The notes under the pieces were generated by a model, which saw nothing but the letters and a program-made list of their open reading frames with translations, was not told where the DNA came from and searched no databases. DNA of 64,000 bases from Thecamonas trahens ATCC 50062 (lineage: Eukaryota; Apusozoa; Apusomonadida; Apusomonadidae), in assembly GCF_000142905.1 (NCBI RefSeq), contig NW_013657654.1, positions 130,847-194,846 of the forward strand. Direction: 5' to 3'. The translations under genes and the position numbers were made by a program. Within the stretch, counting starts at the first letter, position 1. Each line of letters starts with the position of its first letter. This document shows positions 1 to 11,376 of the stretch, in pieces.

Positions 1-214
1 TGCACATACGTCCCACCCACTCGCCCCCACTCCCCCCCCCCCCCCCCCGCCAATCACCCCCCCCCCTCCCAACCCCTGGCCGACCCAACTCGATTGAACT
101 CGATCCATCCATCCTCTCCCCAACCCCCCCCCCTACCCACCCCCACGCACATACACACATACACACACACCCAACACTCTGCATCTTTATTCTCATTCAC
201 TCCTCCCTCCCACC

Positions 215-1126
215 ATGTCGGGCTCGGGAACAGACTCAGAGGCGTCGGACAAGCCACGCGTGGTCGTCTCCATTCATTCCAGCTCGAGCAGTGACACCGT
301 GACCGACGACAATGGCGCAGCGGCGAGCGTGGGCGCGGCTGGCTCGGGTGCTGAGAGCCCAGGCGCTGAAGTCTCGGGTGTGGCAAGTGACTCTGGTAGC
401 GATGTAGGATCGGCAGGCGCGAGGCGTGCTGCGTCGGATGGCGGATCGATTTCGGATGAGCATGGGCCGAGGCGGAGAAGGCGGATGGCGACCGACGACG
501 ACGAGGTCATTGAGCTCGGGTCGTCGTCGGGCGATGCGCGGGCGCTGGCTATGGTACTGGGGGAGGAAGAGTCAGATGAAAATCTGGCGGCGGCAGTGGC
601 AGCAGAGGAGGCGGCCGAGCAGGTGAACGAGATCAAGTCGCGGTTGCATGGATCACGGTACTTTAGTGCACCTGATCCGACCATCAAGTGCTACCGCTGT
701 GATCAGATGGGCCACATGGCGGCCATGTGCCCAAACGAAGAAAAGGTCAAGGCCTGCTTCCTCTGCGGAAGCACAGACCATGAGCGATCGGTTTGCACAC
801 GCGAGACCTGCTTCCGCTGTGGGATGGTCGGCCACATCGCCTCCAAGTGCACCACCAACATCTCGTCGTCGGTTCGCTGCGACCTGTGCTCGCAGCGCGG
901 CCACTCATCCGGCAACTGCTCCATCCACTGGATCTACAACTTTACTGGTGAGTACAAGCTGCAGTGGCGCGCCGCACGTGCCGCCGAGGCACAAAAGGAG
1001 AACAGCCGCCTCGGCCAGCCGCCGAGCGTGGTGTACTGCTTCAACTGCGGGGGCCGGGTCACGACTATGCCTCTTGTCGCGCTCCCACAATGAGCGACAT
1101 GCTTCGCCGTCGTAGATCTGGTTCGC

Positions 1127-1158
<32 letters not shown>

Positions 1159-1368
1159 TACAACGGTGGCTCGCGCCGCTCGTCGTTCAGTAGAGACTCG
1201 CGCGATGCCGGCCGCAGTCGCAGTCGTGGCCGCGGCCGCGGCGGGTTTTTCCAGGGCAATCGAAGCCGCGGCTCGCGCCGCGGCCGGAGCAACAGCTACA
1301 AAGGCCCTCGTCGCAACAGCTACGACAACCACTCGCGCTCGCGCTCGCGCTCTCGCCATCGCAGCTAG
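215..1368 (+). CDS. CCHC zinc-knuckle protein with Gly-rich/RS tail (one-base frame break)
   Basis: Likely a nuclear RNA-binding protein of the Air1/Air2 or ZCCHC7 style, about 384 aa. The start is the ATG at 215 in a CACC context. The first 140 residues are acidic and Ser-rich. Zinc knuckles follow from about residue 150: CYRCDQMGHMAAMC, CFLCGSTDHERSVC, CFRCGMVGHIASKC and a CDLCSQRGHSSGNC-type knuckle. The last knuckle breaks: frame 1 reads CFNCGG and then runs to a stop at 1093, while the next frame reads GPGHDYASC and continues into a Gly-rich stretch and an RS/RG-rich tail ending at 1368. One extra G in the GGGGG run at 1049-1053 restores a perfect CX2CX4HX4C knuckle and makes the gene 385 codons, so I read this as a missing base. 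The family is clear; the exact partner (for example a TRAMP-like complex) is inference. Confidence 0.8.
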
Positions 1369-1405
1369 CCAGTCTGCCTCTGGCTGCAATGATAAAGATC
1401 CCCCC

Positions 1406-2224
1406 TCACACAAAGAGCGAGGTGAACACGACAGAATCTAGGTGTAGATCGTCAGCGAGCAGGTGCCGCAGCTCCGACGGCGGCAGCTCGACCTCGTCGA
1501 ACCGCGGCCAGGCGGCCGGATAGTCCGCGACCAGGTCAGCGGCCGGCGCCTCACCGCGAAACACCACCCGCTTCCATGACAGAGCCCGAACACCAGCCCA
1601 CATAGCGGTCACATCAGCGCGTTTCCCGCGCATGACCATAACGCCCGGCTTGCCGATGCCAAAGACTCCGGAGACGCCATGCTCGCCGGCGAGCGCCGCC
1701 ACCCGCCGGCGCTTGGTCCTCGAGCTGACATGATGGAACCAGGCCCAGGCGACCACCTCCACCGTGCCGTGCTTGTCATCGTCACTGCTTCTGTTGCTGG
1801 CGCCGTCGCTGGTACACTCGGCACGAGCAGTCTCGGCCCATGACTCGAGCGCACTAGCCACGGCAGCGATGGCGTCGAGCGGCGGCAGTGCCTCGCCGCC
1901 GCCTGCCGCCGCCATCAGCGCAGTCGTGACAGAGCGCGGCAGTGCGCTACCGTCTACCCTTCGCGCGCATCGCAGCACCACCCCGGCCGTCACGCTGCCA
2001 TCGCTGGAGCCATCGTCATCGTCATCGCCGTCGTCTGCATCCGCAAAGTCGAACGTCGCCACGGCAGTGCTGCTCGCCAGCCGGACAGCAAAGCCGGCCA
2101 CATGTCCGCAGCCTTGATGCAGCACAAGATCCAGCTCGCCATCCATGCAGTACACAGCCTGCACCATCTCCATCTGCTCGCTAACCCCATCTGGCCCTGT
2201 CCCGCACAGATCGCACCTGTCCAT
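1406..2224 (-). CDS. RWD and DUF1115 (RWDD2-like) protein
   Basis: A 272-aa protein with an intact frame. The start is ATG 2224-2222, just before MDRCDLCG. Residues 15-60 look like the beginning of an RWD fold (EQMEMVQAVYCMDGELDLV). Near residue 170 the protein changes to the DUF1115/Prp3 C-terminal type: a helical H-x-S-x-T/S-K-R-R-R stretch, then GVFGIGKPGVMVMRG, W-x-G-V-R-x-L-S-W-K and RGEA. This RWD plus DUF1115 pairing is that of RWDD2A/B. The cellular role of the family is not well defined. The middle contains an Asp/Gly/Ser-rich insertion. It converges with the zinc-knuckle gene (37 nt between stop codons) and diverges from the PDZ gene. Confidence 0.72.
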   Translation of the reverse strand: MDRCDLCGTGPDGVSEQMEMVQAVYCMDGELDLVLHQGCGHVAGFAVRLASSTAVATFDFADADDGDDDDDGSSDGSVTAGVVLRCARRVDGSALPRSVTTALMAAAGGGEALPPLDAIAAVASALESWAETARAECTSDGASNRSSDDDKHGTVEVVAWAWFHHVSSRTKRRRVAALAGEHGVSGVFGIGKPGVMVMRGKRADVTAMWAGVRALSWKRVVFRGEAPAADLVADYPAAWPRFDEVELPPSELRHLLADDLHLDSVVFTSLFV

Positions 2225-2544
2225 GACGGCACGGCGATGGCGCCCAAAGACAGGTGTGCGACCCAGACAGCCCTACTGCACCACCACTGCCAACCCACCA
2301 CCAACCCACCAACCCACACACACACACGACCCAAACCGTCCTCCCGATCCACCCATCCTTCACCATCCCCCACCCCTTTCCCCCCAAATCTCCCAATCTG
2401 CCGTCAAATCCCCCGCCAAATCCGCCGCCCGCCACCCGCCACCCACCACCCGCCGCCCGGCCCTTTTGCCACCTTTGCCAACGGCTCTCCCTCCCGCCCA
2501 CCTCACCCGTCCCCTCCCCCTCACCCCCTCGCCACCCTAGGCAG
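2225..2544. other. Divergent intergenic promoter region
   Basis: 320 bp between two divergently transcribed genes. It is C-rich on the plus strand with a short CA tract near 2320 and ACCCGCC-type repeats around 2420-2450. I see no coding signal. Confidence 0.5.
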
Positions 2545-5029
2545 ATGCCTGCCAGCAACCGCCCACACTCACGGCTGCGGGCTGCAGACGCATACATGAA
2601 ACAGATCCGTGCAGCAGATATGTTCAAGGTATGCCCACTCCGTCCTTCTCTTGGCAATCCCCACCCCCCACCCCCCCAACCCCAACCCCAACCCCCCAAC
2701 CCCCCAACCTCCAACCCACTCACCCCCCACGTGCCCGTAGGAACTGGCAGGCATGCTGGCGCTGTTCCAGCCGGATGATCCGTTTGCTTTTCTCATCGAT
2801 GGCCTCCGCCAGTTTCAGAACCAGGCGGCTTCGGTAGGTGTAGACGGTGTGGTCTTCTCGGCTCATCCGGCTTCAGCTACGGCTACGCCGCCCATCTCGG
2901 CTGCCATCTCCTCTCGCATCGCATCACCTTCGCCCGTCCCGCGCGTCTTTGCAGCAGATTCTGTGCCGTCGGACGCACGTTCTCTGGCCTCGCCGTCTCT
3001 GCGGCCGTTTTCCAGATCGTCGTCGCCCATGGCCTTGCACGAGTGGCCACTGAGGTCGGCATCGCGTGCAAGCTCCCGCACAGACTCGCGCGCGGCTTCC
3101 GGTTCCAGGCGTCCGGCCTCGGCTATGGGCCCCGCATCGCCCGCACGAGCGACTCCGGTCCGTGACTGGGAGCCGCGGCTAGAGGAGTACGACTTTGAAA
3201 CCGGCATCTCACTTGTCTACGTCGATACCAACGCCAACCTCATTGCCTCGTCTGAGACATCAGCCCGTGCCGCCGCGCCCGATCTCACCTTTGTCACCCA
3301 AGCCCACCGGGGCGCGGATGGCTCGCTCACTGCAAGCTCAGACTATGCCGGTGTAGGCCTTCCCACCGGCACCCGGACTGCCGTCGCCGTCGCCCAAGAG
3401 GCAGCCCGGCCCGACGACCAGCTCGTGACTCTCCTCGCCTACGACCCGCGGCTGCGCGCCATCGACTCGGACGTAGACGCCCTCACCGCGGCTGGTCTTC
3501 TCAACCAGCCCGGTCCGTTTGACATCCTTTCCTTTGCTGCCGGTACCCACAGGCCGGCAGACTTTGCCACCGCGCCGCTCGCAGGGCCGGCCATTCTCAC
3601 CATCGTCCCGCGCGGGCACACCCTCCTCCCACCCGTCCTCGACGCCGCGGCCGCCTCACTTGCTGACGCCCTCCTTCGCCTCACCGGCCTCCCGGTTGCG
3701 GCTGCACTCCATCTCGAGGACGTTCGCATCTCGCTTGCTGTCCGCCCACAAGACACGCCCGGCATTGCCTCTGCCACCCTGGCCTCGCTCCGCGCCCTCG
3801 AGCACAACTCCCGCCGGAGCCAGGCCGTCAAGCTCGAAGTCGAGGCTGAGCGCAAGGCTCGTGAAGCCCGCGCCCGCAAGCTGGAAGAGTTTGAGCGTGC
3901 AGACCGCCTCGCCAAGCTCCGCGAAGGCCAAAAGATGGTCGCCCAGCGCGAGGCTCTTCACGCCGCCGCCCGCAAGCAGGAAGAGCTACAGGCGGTCATT
4001 GATGCCGAGCGCGCCGAGAAAGACGCCGAGCGCCAACGGCTCGAGCGTGAGAAGCACAAGCATGAGCGCTGGAAGACGGTCCTCCTCAAGCAGAAGGAGT
4101 CGCTCGCTGCCGAGAAGGCGGCCAAGGAGAAGGCGCTCGAGAAAACCATGGCCCAGCTCTCCGACGCCGAGCGCGTCCGCCGTGACACCCTCCGCCGCCG
4201 CGAACTCGAGCAGGCTCAGCTCAAGGCCCAGCTTGAGGCCCGCGAGACTGAGCTTGCCGCCCAGCGCGCCGCCGCGCTCGAGGCCCAGACCGCTCTGGTC
4301 AAGGCCGAGGCCGCCCTCGTTGCCGAGCGGCGCACCAAGTCCGAGCTCTCTGCAGAGGCCAAGAGCGAACACGAGCGCGCTGTCGCCGCCGAGGCTGCCG
4401 CCCGCAAGCGGGTCCACGACGTTCAAGCCGCTATGATGGATGTCCAGGGCGAGCTCGACGCTGCTGACATGGAGCGCCGCCAGCTGCGCGCCCAACTCGA
4501 GGAGGAGCGCAAGGCTGTCGAGCTCCGCGATCAGGCCCGCGAGAAGCTGCTCTCGCTCACGTCGATCTGCGGCGTGGGCGTGACAAACTCGGCTGGTCGC
4601 ACCGACTGTGTCGCCGTCACCACACTCTCCGCCGACGGCCCCGCTCAACTCGCCGGCCTTCGCGTCGGCGACCTCATCCTCCGCGTCGGCGAGATCGAGA
4701 CCAACGAGCGGCAACACTTTATGCATGTCCTTCATGCCGCCTTTGTCGGCGAGACAGAGATCTTCCACGTCGAGCGCAACGGCCGCAAGCTCCGTGTCCC
4801 TGTCCAGTTTGGAGCAAAGGGCTGCACCATGGACGAGGTTCGTGCCCTTCGGCACCTTGCTGGCGCCGACTGGTGCAGGGCCCGCGATGACGGCGTCGAG
4901 GGTATCACCGACATGGGCAAGCTCCTCCTTGCTGCCGAGCAATCATCGGGCGCCAAGTCTTCCGGCTCACCATCCTCCAACCGTCCCGGCTTGTCACGCC
5001 GCCGCCCGACCGGCCGCAAGCGCAAGTGA
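2545..5029 (+). CDS. Coiled-coil protein with C-terminal PDZ domain (two exons)
   Basis: Exon 1 is 2545-2628 (28 codons from ATG 2545). The intron 2629-2740 runs from GTATGC to CCGTAG, with the acceptor preceded by C-runs. Exon 2 is 2741-5029, giving about 790 aa. The joined N terminus (KELAGMLALFQPDDPFAF) is helical and resembles the start of a small dimerisation domain, but I cannot assign it. Residues about 50-380 are Ser/Ala/Pro-rich. Residues about 375-630 form a long charged coiled coil rich in E/R/K/A heptads. A PDZ domain follows (about 640-730: GVGVTNSAGRTDCVAV, then GPAQLAGLRVGDLILRVGE and a final FHVERNGRKLRVPV strand). A basic tail with an RRRPTGRKRK end could be a nuclear signal. 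It is probably a scaffold; partners are unknown. Confidence 0.75.
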
Positions 5030-5046
5030 GCAGCGAGCCCGCCGCA

Positions 5047-5507
5047 TCACATGCCGCTCTCCACCATAGCCGCAGGAGCAGCCGTCGACTGGCTTTGACC
5101 TCCTGCATCCTCTCCATCAAACGCCGCCAGCGTCCGAATGGCCAGCGCCACATGATCCAGCACAGAGGTGCACGAGACCCGGACAGCGCGCAGCTCGTCC
5201 GATGCCACAGTCCTAGCAAGCACGATGACGACCACAAGCCAGCCGTCCACCACCACCACCACCGCCACCACCACCGCCACCGTCACCATCACCATCACCA
5301 CCACAGTAAGTGCACCCTCCCTCCCTCCACCTAGACTCCCTTCTACTCCGGCATGACCACCTACACTGCCAGGACGCCATCATCATCCACCGCCCACTGG
5401 CGAGAGACCACCTCTGGCCGCAGCTCCGCATCCACACCCACAGCACCAAGCACAATGTCAGCACGCCGCTTGCTGCCCACAGGGATCCGGCACGTCACGC
5501 TGTACAT
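5047..5507 (-). CDS. KEOPS/EKC complex subunit Pcc1
   Basis: A small two-exon gene. Exon 1 is 5507-5365 from ATG 5507 and ends in a phase-2 codon. The intron 5364-5213 starts GTAGGT and ends GCTAG. Exon 2 is 5212-5047. The spliced product is 102 aa, typical for Pcc1/LAGE3. Exon 1 gives YSVTCRIPVGSKRRADIVLG, then the VDAELRPEVVSRQWAV strand region. The join gives VLAVTVASDELRAVRVSC, which aligns without gaps to the beta-strand/helix of LAGE3, followed by SVLDHVALAIRTL, the conserved dimer helix (S/N-x-F/V-L-D-H-L). Pcc1 is the dimerising subunit of KEOPS, which makes t6A on ANN-decoding tRNAs. It lies 17 bp from the convergent PDZ gene. Confidence 0.82.
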
Positions 5508-5778
5508 GATGGAGTATGTGCACAGGCAAGTGTGAGGGGGTAGAGGAGGGGTGGTAGGGGGTGGGGAGAGATGAGTGTGGGTCTTTCCGGCGGCCGCTCG
5601 CTGCCTGCTCGCCGCTGCCCGCTCCTCACTGCCACCCCTCCCCATTCCAACCCCGTTCTACCTCGCTCTCCAAAGAAGGATCTCGTTCACTTCCGCCCAC
5701 CTTGGCGAATGACTCGTGCGACAGCACCATCGTCACACACCTCTGCTAGAATCAAACTTTGGTCTCCTTCGCTTTCGA

Positions 5779-8404
5779 TTATCCATGATTGCCTCCAGGG
5801 AGCGCGGCGGCAAGGTCGGGAAGCGACAGCCGCCGCGATGGGGACGACGCGTCAGTGAGGACATGGCCTGGGAGTGCAGATGCTGCCGCTATGTCGCGAC
5901 GCACAGCCTCGGTTGCTGGCATAACTCGCGCAGAGCCGGTGGCCATTGCTCGTAGCCGCGGCGAGTCGATGCCGTCTCCGCCGCCGCGGCTTCCGCCACC
6001 CGCCGCTGTGCTCGACACAAGTGCTTCGAGCTGGGCTAGCGTGTCGGTCAGCATCTGACCGCCAGCAGCAATGGCTGGCCCGTGGCCGAGCTCATCCAGT
6101 CGCGCTGCAGTGTCGGCGATCAGTGCCGCCACAGACCGGAGCGACATCGACAACGCCATCATCGAGCTCGAGCCGCCGGCGAGGCTCGGCGATCGCGGCG
6201 ACGCTGGCGCTGTCGGGTTCGGCCGCAAATGGCTTGCGCCGCCGAGCACTGCGAGCAGCTTGGACGCCGCAGGCGTTGCATCCTCGAGCAGAAACAAGTG
6301 CTTGAGCATGCCGAGTTCGAGCAGCGCGTCCTGGATAAGCGCCGCTGCTGCAGGAGATGCCTGCGCAAGGTTGCAGAGCAAGTTGAGGAGGACGTGGAGG
6401 ACGGCCGGCGGGCGTCCGAGATGCGTGAGACCAGCAGCGGAATGCCCTCGTCGCTTGAGCTGACAAAGTGGGCCCGCGCCGTCGCGTTTCGTAGAAGCCG
6501 ATCCAGTGCCTGGAACAGGTGGTACAGCAAGTTGGCCGCAGACGCTGGCGTCTTCCAGATCAGCGATGTCAGCGACGAGAGGAACTGCGGTCCAAGCTCT
6601 ACGAGGGTGTCCATGTGGAGCCACGCGATCTGCCGCAGCGCCACCTCGTGCAGCCGCTCGTGCCGCTGCCGGAGCCAGTGGTGGATGCGCGGGACCTCGA
6701 GCTCCCGCAGGCCAATCTGTCCGCGCAGGACTCGCAGCCGCTTCGCTACCCGCGCCATCTCGGGGCGCGCCTCGGCCTTGGTCTCCAGACAGTCGTTGAT
6801 GAGCGCCGCGAGTGGGCCGGCCAGCCACGCCGGCAGTGTCGGCTTGGCCGTCCCATCGCGAACAGCGTCCAGCAGCTCGCCCATGTCGCGAAGCGTCCGC
6901 TCGTCAAGCTGGTCGCGGAACGGGAGCTGCCGCGTCACAAGCTCAGTGAGCAAGACGCCGAACGAGTAGACGTCGACTGCAGGGCCATACGCCTCGCCGC
7001 GGAGCATCTCGGGCGCCATCCACTGGAACGTCCCAGCCGTCTCTACCACTCCCGCCCGTGACGCAATGACCGAGAGCCCAAAGTCGGCCACCTTGACCGT
7101 CCCGGACTCGTCGAGAAGCATGTTCTCAGACTTGAGATCGCGATGGATGACTGGCGGCCGCAGTCCGTGCAGGTACGCCACGCCCAACGCGGCCTCGTGT
7201 GCCAGTCGCAGCACGTGCTCCATGTCGCACACCTCGGAAGTCTCGTGCAGGAGCATGAACAGCGAGCCGCCCTCCAGAAACTCGGTCACGATAAACACAC
7301 CGCGCTCCTCCACCAGCGCACCCATGTACAGAACGATGTTCGGGTGTCGCAGCCGTGAGAGGACCTCGATCTCGTGGACCATGTCGTCGACCGCACCCGC
7401 GTCACCAGACACAGCCTCGTCGCGAAGCGTCTTGACTGCTACATCAACACCCCATACCCGCCCGCGATACACAGCCCCGAACGAGCCCTCGCCCACCTTG
7501 TCGAGCAGTACCACTTCTGACAGCGAGATCGTCGACAGCGCCGCGCCCGACGCATGCCGCGCCTCGTTGAACGCAGATCCTTGCCTTTCACTGCCGCCGC
7601 AAACCGAGGTGTTCAGAGACGCCGCCAGCGCGTCCGAGATGAGCACCACCCCGAGCCCGAGCACGAGCTTGTCTCGCACCTGCCGTCCGAGACGGTGCTA
7701 CAGCCCGAGTCAGCATCTGGCTCCGAGCTTGAGCTCGAGCCGGAGCCACACGAGCCAGATTCCGAGTCGAGACTCGAGCCCGGTGATATCGGCGAGGTGC
7801 ACCGGCCGGGGACCGCCAGCAAGCCGGAGAGCGTTTGTGAGGTGGCGACGAGCGTCGGCGGCGACGACGGCCGCGAGTGCGTCCGCGACCGTGGCACTGC
7901 ACGGACCGGCGACAACCGCAGCGGCGCAAGACCAGCCACCACTGCATCGACCACCTCATCAGCAAAGCCAGTACCCACTACAACCTCACCGCCGACTGAT
8001 GCCATCTCGTCGACCACCACCACCCGGACAAGCTCGTCTAGCGACGACAGCAGCGACGGCGAGCGCCTCAGCGGCGTGACCGGCGCTGAGACCGAGAGAT
8101 CGACACCGCCCGCCGTCGCAACCAGAGTTTCCGGCCCGTTAGCCACCGATCGCGGACCTGGTGATGCCGGCGGCGTCAGCACCTGGGCCGGTGCGTGCGA
8201 GAGCGCAAGTGCCAGGCTGTGGATCAGCGCAAACGAGAGGCCCGGTGCGCCCGCCGCGGCGCACACCGCGTCCAGGCCCGGGCCAAGCAGCCGCTCAAAG
8301 GCCTCAGGGCCATGGGTGGCGAACGAGAGTCGCCGTACTGGCGACGGCGAGGCCATGGGCGACCCGAGCGAGGCCAGCGACGACGCTGACGCTGACGTGT
8401 TCAT
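5779..8404 (-). CDS. TKL-type Ser/Thr protein kinase with ARM-like C-terminal region
   Basis: About 845 aa. The start is ATG 8404; a longer frame begins only with a GTG. Exon 1 (8404-7680) encodes a Ser/Glu/Asp-rich leader. The intron 7679-7591 has donor GTGCGA and acceptor GGCAG, and the join keeps phase. Exon 2 carries the kinase: glycine loop GEGSFGAVYRG, VAVK lysine, E in the C-helix, HRDLKSENMLL, DFGLS and GTFQWMAPE. All catalytic residues are present. The style is Raf/MLK/plant-like TKL. After the kinase an ARM-like helical region (GIPLLVSRISD...LLNLLCNLAQ) is interrupted: the frame changes at about 6410-6412. One extra base in the GGG run there (plus strand) restores it and makes the gene 846 codons. 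A 71-nt intron (GTCTCA...GCGCAG) would also keep frame but would delete the ARM helix. Confidence 0.82.
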
Positions 8405-8678
8405 CCGACGTCGAGTGGGGAGGGAGAGGGGCCGGTCGCTACCGAACAGGCGTGCGGCGTGCGGCCGCGCCACGGGATGCGCCACCAGCTGGCAGCCACC
8501 GCAGGCAATCGGATCCCTCCCCCTATTCTGATTGACTCGCCACGGGCTTTGTTTCTACATTCTTCCTCCGCACACTGCTCTCCACAACCACCCCTCATTC
8601 TCTCTCTCCCTCTCTCTTTCTCTCTCTGAGAACTCACTCTCTCAATCTCTGTCGTGCCAAGACCCGCGCGATTTGGAC
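8405..8678. other. Intergenic, pyrimidine-rich
   Basis: 5' flank of the kinase gene and 3' flank of RFC2, both on the minus strand. It holds a CT-rich simple-sequence tract (about 8600-8655, CTCTCTCTCC type). I see no coding signal. Confidence 0.5.
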
Positions 8679-9728
8679 TCACTCGCGGAGGCAGTCGATC
8701 ATGCGGCCGAGCAGGCCGGCGAGCTGCAGGAGTGAGACAACACCGTCGGTGAAGCGAGTGTGGGTGATGCCAATCTCCTTGATCATGTTGAGCTTGTGCA
8801 TCTCCGAGAGATCCGGGTACGACTTGACAATCTTAAAGATAGTGCCGATGATGTCCGAGCCCGAGTAGCCCTGGTACCAGAGAGTCTCGAGGCGGGCGTT
8901 GGCGGCAAGGAGGTCGCCCTGGCGGACAGCAGCAATCATGGCCTTGACCACGACCGGATGCGGCTGGTCGCAGACCTTGAAGACGTGGTCGGGGGTGACC
9001 ATGCCAAAGCCGGCGACGGTCGACTCGAGGTTGTTGATGGCCTGGCGCATGTCGCCGTCGGCGGTGAAGACCAGAGCCTCGAGCCCCTCGTTGGTCGACT
9101 CGACGCCTTCGGCCTTGATGATCTGCAGCAGCCGGTCAAGGACCTGCTGGTCGGTGAGCCGGGCGTAGCGCAGGATGGCGCAGCGCGACTGGATGGGCTC
9201 GATGATCTTGGTCGAGTCGTTGCAGGCGAGGGCAAAGCGGGTGGTGGCCGAGTGCAGCTCCATCGTCCGCCGCAGCGCCTGCTGCGCGCCGGTAGTCATC
9301 GAGTCTGCCTCATCGAGGATGATAATCTTGTGCCGGCCCGGAGGCAGGGTCACCTTCTTCTGTGCGAACCGCTTGATGGTGTTGCGGACGACATCGATAG
9401 AGCGCTCGTCCGACGCGTTGAGCTCGAGCACGCCCTCTGCAAAGGCGTCTCCAAGCAGGGCGCGTGCCAGGCACAGAATGGAAGTCGTCTTACCTGTCCC
9501 GGGAGGACCGGCAATGAGACAGTTCTGCAAGTTGCCCTGCTTGGCAATGACCTTGAGCCTCGCCACCGTTGCCTCATTGCCCGTGATCTCCTCCACCGTG
9601 TTGGGCCGGTACTTCTCCACCCACGGGACAGAGAAGGTGGCGTCACCAGAGTAACCTCCGCTCTTGCTCGACGACGCACCCGCCCCGCCTCCGCTGGCAA
9701 TGCTACTGATCTCCATAGGTGCTGCCAT
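8679..9728 (-). CDS. RFC2: Replication factor C subunit 2 (clamp-loader small subunit)
   Basis: A 349-aa AAA+ clamp-loader subunit with an intact frame. The start is ATG 9728 (MAAPMEISS); an apparent longer start is a TTG. The RFC boxes are in order: PWVEKYRP at about 35, Walker A GPPGTGKT at 74-81, [12 protein letters not shown], Walker B IIILDEAD ending at 142, ALRRTME, sensor-1 [16 protein letters not shown] with the SRC arginine, and [16 protein letters not shown] (sensor 2). The closest family is human RFC2 (yeast Rfc4), judged from the PWVEKYRP context and the [17 protein letters not shown] block. In RFC(1-5) it loads PCNA at primer-template junctions; it also joins the Rad17, Ctf18 and Elg1 loaders. 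Confidence 0.93.
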   Translation of the reverse strand: MAAPMEISSIASGGGAGASSSKSGGYSGDATFSVPWVEKYRPNTVEEITGNEATVARLKVIAKQGNLQNCLIAGPPGTGKTTSILCLARALLGDAFAEGVLELNASDERSIDVVRNTIKRFAQKKVTLPPGRHKIIILDEADSMTTGAQQALRRTMELHSATTRFALACNDSTKIIEPIQSRCAILRYARLTDQQVLDRLLQIIKAEGVESTNEGLEALVFTADGDMRQAINNLESTVAGFGMVTPDHVFKVCDQPHPVVVKAMIAAVRQGDLLAANARLETLWYQGYSGSDIIGTIFKIVKSYPDLSEMHKLNMIKEIGITHTRFTDGVVSLLQLAGLLGRMIDCLRE

Positions 9729-9977
9729 ACTCGCTCCCTGCCTCAGACAAGTGCCCGTCGCTCCTCTCGCGCCGGTCGACAATGTGACCGCCGAGTGGGG
9801 AAGATTCTACGACCTCTTTTTCTGACCCGCGAGGGATGGACTGGCTGCGGCCCGCTGCGGGTCATGGCCATCCTTCAAGGCCTTTGCTCTTGTTGCTGTG
9901 TAACCCATCCGATCACAGGTCCTACCGTTCGTAGGCCGGGCGTGCGGGGTCATGGACTTGATGTGTGTCGTATGAGG

Positions 9978-11376
9978 TCAGAGAACTCGGAACGAGAGCT
10001 GCGGGGCGGGCGAGGGATACGTCGACGCATGGTTGTGGATCTCCCACGGCGTGGCGTCGCATTGGACCTCGACCGCCTGCATCACGGCTGCAGTGGCGGC
10101 TACAAGCTCAAGATGGGCCACCCGCGCGCCAAGACACATGCGCGGGCCAACAGAGAACCCGTCGCGCATCAGCGGGTGATGGATGAGCGCAGACTTGTCG
10201 ATGTTGGAGCTGAGGAAGCGCTCAGGCCGGAAGAGTTCTGGACTCTCGACATGCTGCGGGTCGTGAGCGACGCCGGTTGGGAAAACGCGAGCCAGGTACT
10301 GGCCGGGAGCTCAAGGGCCTTGCCAGATCCCAGCACCACCTCTGTCGCCTCGTCCAGCATACGGACAAACATAAAGGCGGTTGGCGTGAGGCGATGCACC
10401 TCGCGCTGCACGGCCTTGAGGTAGTGCAGCCGACGCACATGGCCGCGGGAAAGCTCATCGCTGCCGACGACAGCGGCAATCTCGGCCCGCAGCGTGGCCT
10501 GCGCCTCGGGGTTGCTACCGAGATGGATGAGGGTCCAGTGGAGCGTCGACGCCACCGTCTCAAACCCGGCCATCAACAGGCCGGGCATGTTGGCGGCAAC
10601 AGCATCGGCGTCGATCGCGCCAGACTCGACCAGGTCGTGGGCATAGGAGAAGCCGTAGGCGGGCGGGGCGCCGAGAGCGCGAGCCACATCGGCCTTGCTA
10701 TGCTCGACCATAAACTGAAGCGAAGCCTGCCAGTCGCGCCAGAGTCTGGTCCGCATCGTTGCGTGTTTCTTGCCCAGCGGACTCATCAGCATGCCCGACG
10801 CACACTCCATGGATCGGACTGTCGCCGCCAGCAGCGGATGCATGCCGCCGTCGACCGGGCGCGGCAACGGCGCGCCAAGCACCGCTCCGCACACCATGTC
10901 GAACGAGAGCTGCTGGAGCCAGCGATGCAAGTCGATGCGGCCACAACTCATTGCCAGCTCCTTGGCTGCGCGCCTCGCCACACGATCGACCGATGATGCA
11001 TACCTGGCGGCAGCCTGGGGCGAGAGCAGCGTCCGCTGCATGGCGGTCCGAGTCGCCTGCCAGGTGTCGGTGCCAAACGCCATGGCTATCTCACGGACTC
11101 CGCGCCTTGCCCTCTTCTCAAAAAGGCATGCAGCATCCAAAGCGAGTCTGTAGCGCCTGTGGGCCATGGCCCTGCCGCGGCATGGACCTGGGCCCAGACC
11201 CTTGGGTCGAACACCACCACCGTCTCCTCGCCGAGGCCGCCGAGGCTCACCACCTCGCCCCATCGGGCGTACATCTTGCGGAGCATGGGCACCATCCGAC
11301 TCGAACCGCCCTCCTTGGCCACCCACCATGCGTTGCCGAGCAGAGGCAGCCGCAGCGGGCCTGGGATGGGTGGCAT
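9978..11376 (-). CDS. Cytochrome P450 (two one-base frame breaks)
   Basis: A haem-thiolate monooxygenase; substrate unknown. Read from ATG 11376, the N terminus has the proline-rich hinge PPIPGPLRLPLLGN. The I-helix is GLLMAGFETVAST (AGxET), the K-helix ExxR is EVHR, the PERF-like element is LFRPERFLSS, and the haem loop is FSVGPRMCLG with the axial Cys. These lie in three frames. One extra base in the AAAAA run at 11120-11124 joins the N terminus to the FEKRARRG helix. One extra base in the GGG run at 10279-10281 joins the ELPASTWLAFS strand to HDPQHVESPELF. With both, the gene is 467 codons (466 aa). No membrane anchor is visible from this start; an upstream in-frame hydrophobic stretch near 11540-11600 on the minus strand might be a 5' exon, but this is weak. 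A decaying gene cannot be excluded. Confidence 0.78.

Noticed and set aside
3986-4942. Minus-strand 318-aa open frame.
   Set aside because: It is the antisense of the coiled-coil/PDZ gene; the Leu-Gly-rich text is the complement of Glu/Ala/Lys codons.
6396-6466. 71-nt intron in the kinase gene (GTCTCA...GCGCAG).
   Set aside because: It keeps frame, but the donor does not match the GTRNGN donors seen elsewhere, and removing it deletes an ARM-like helix; one missing base explains the data better.
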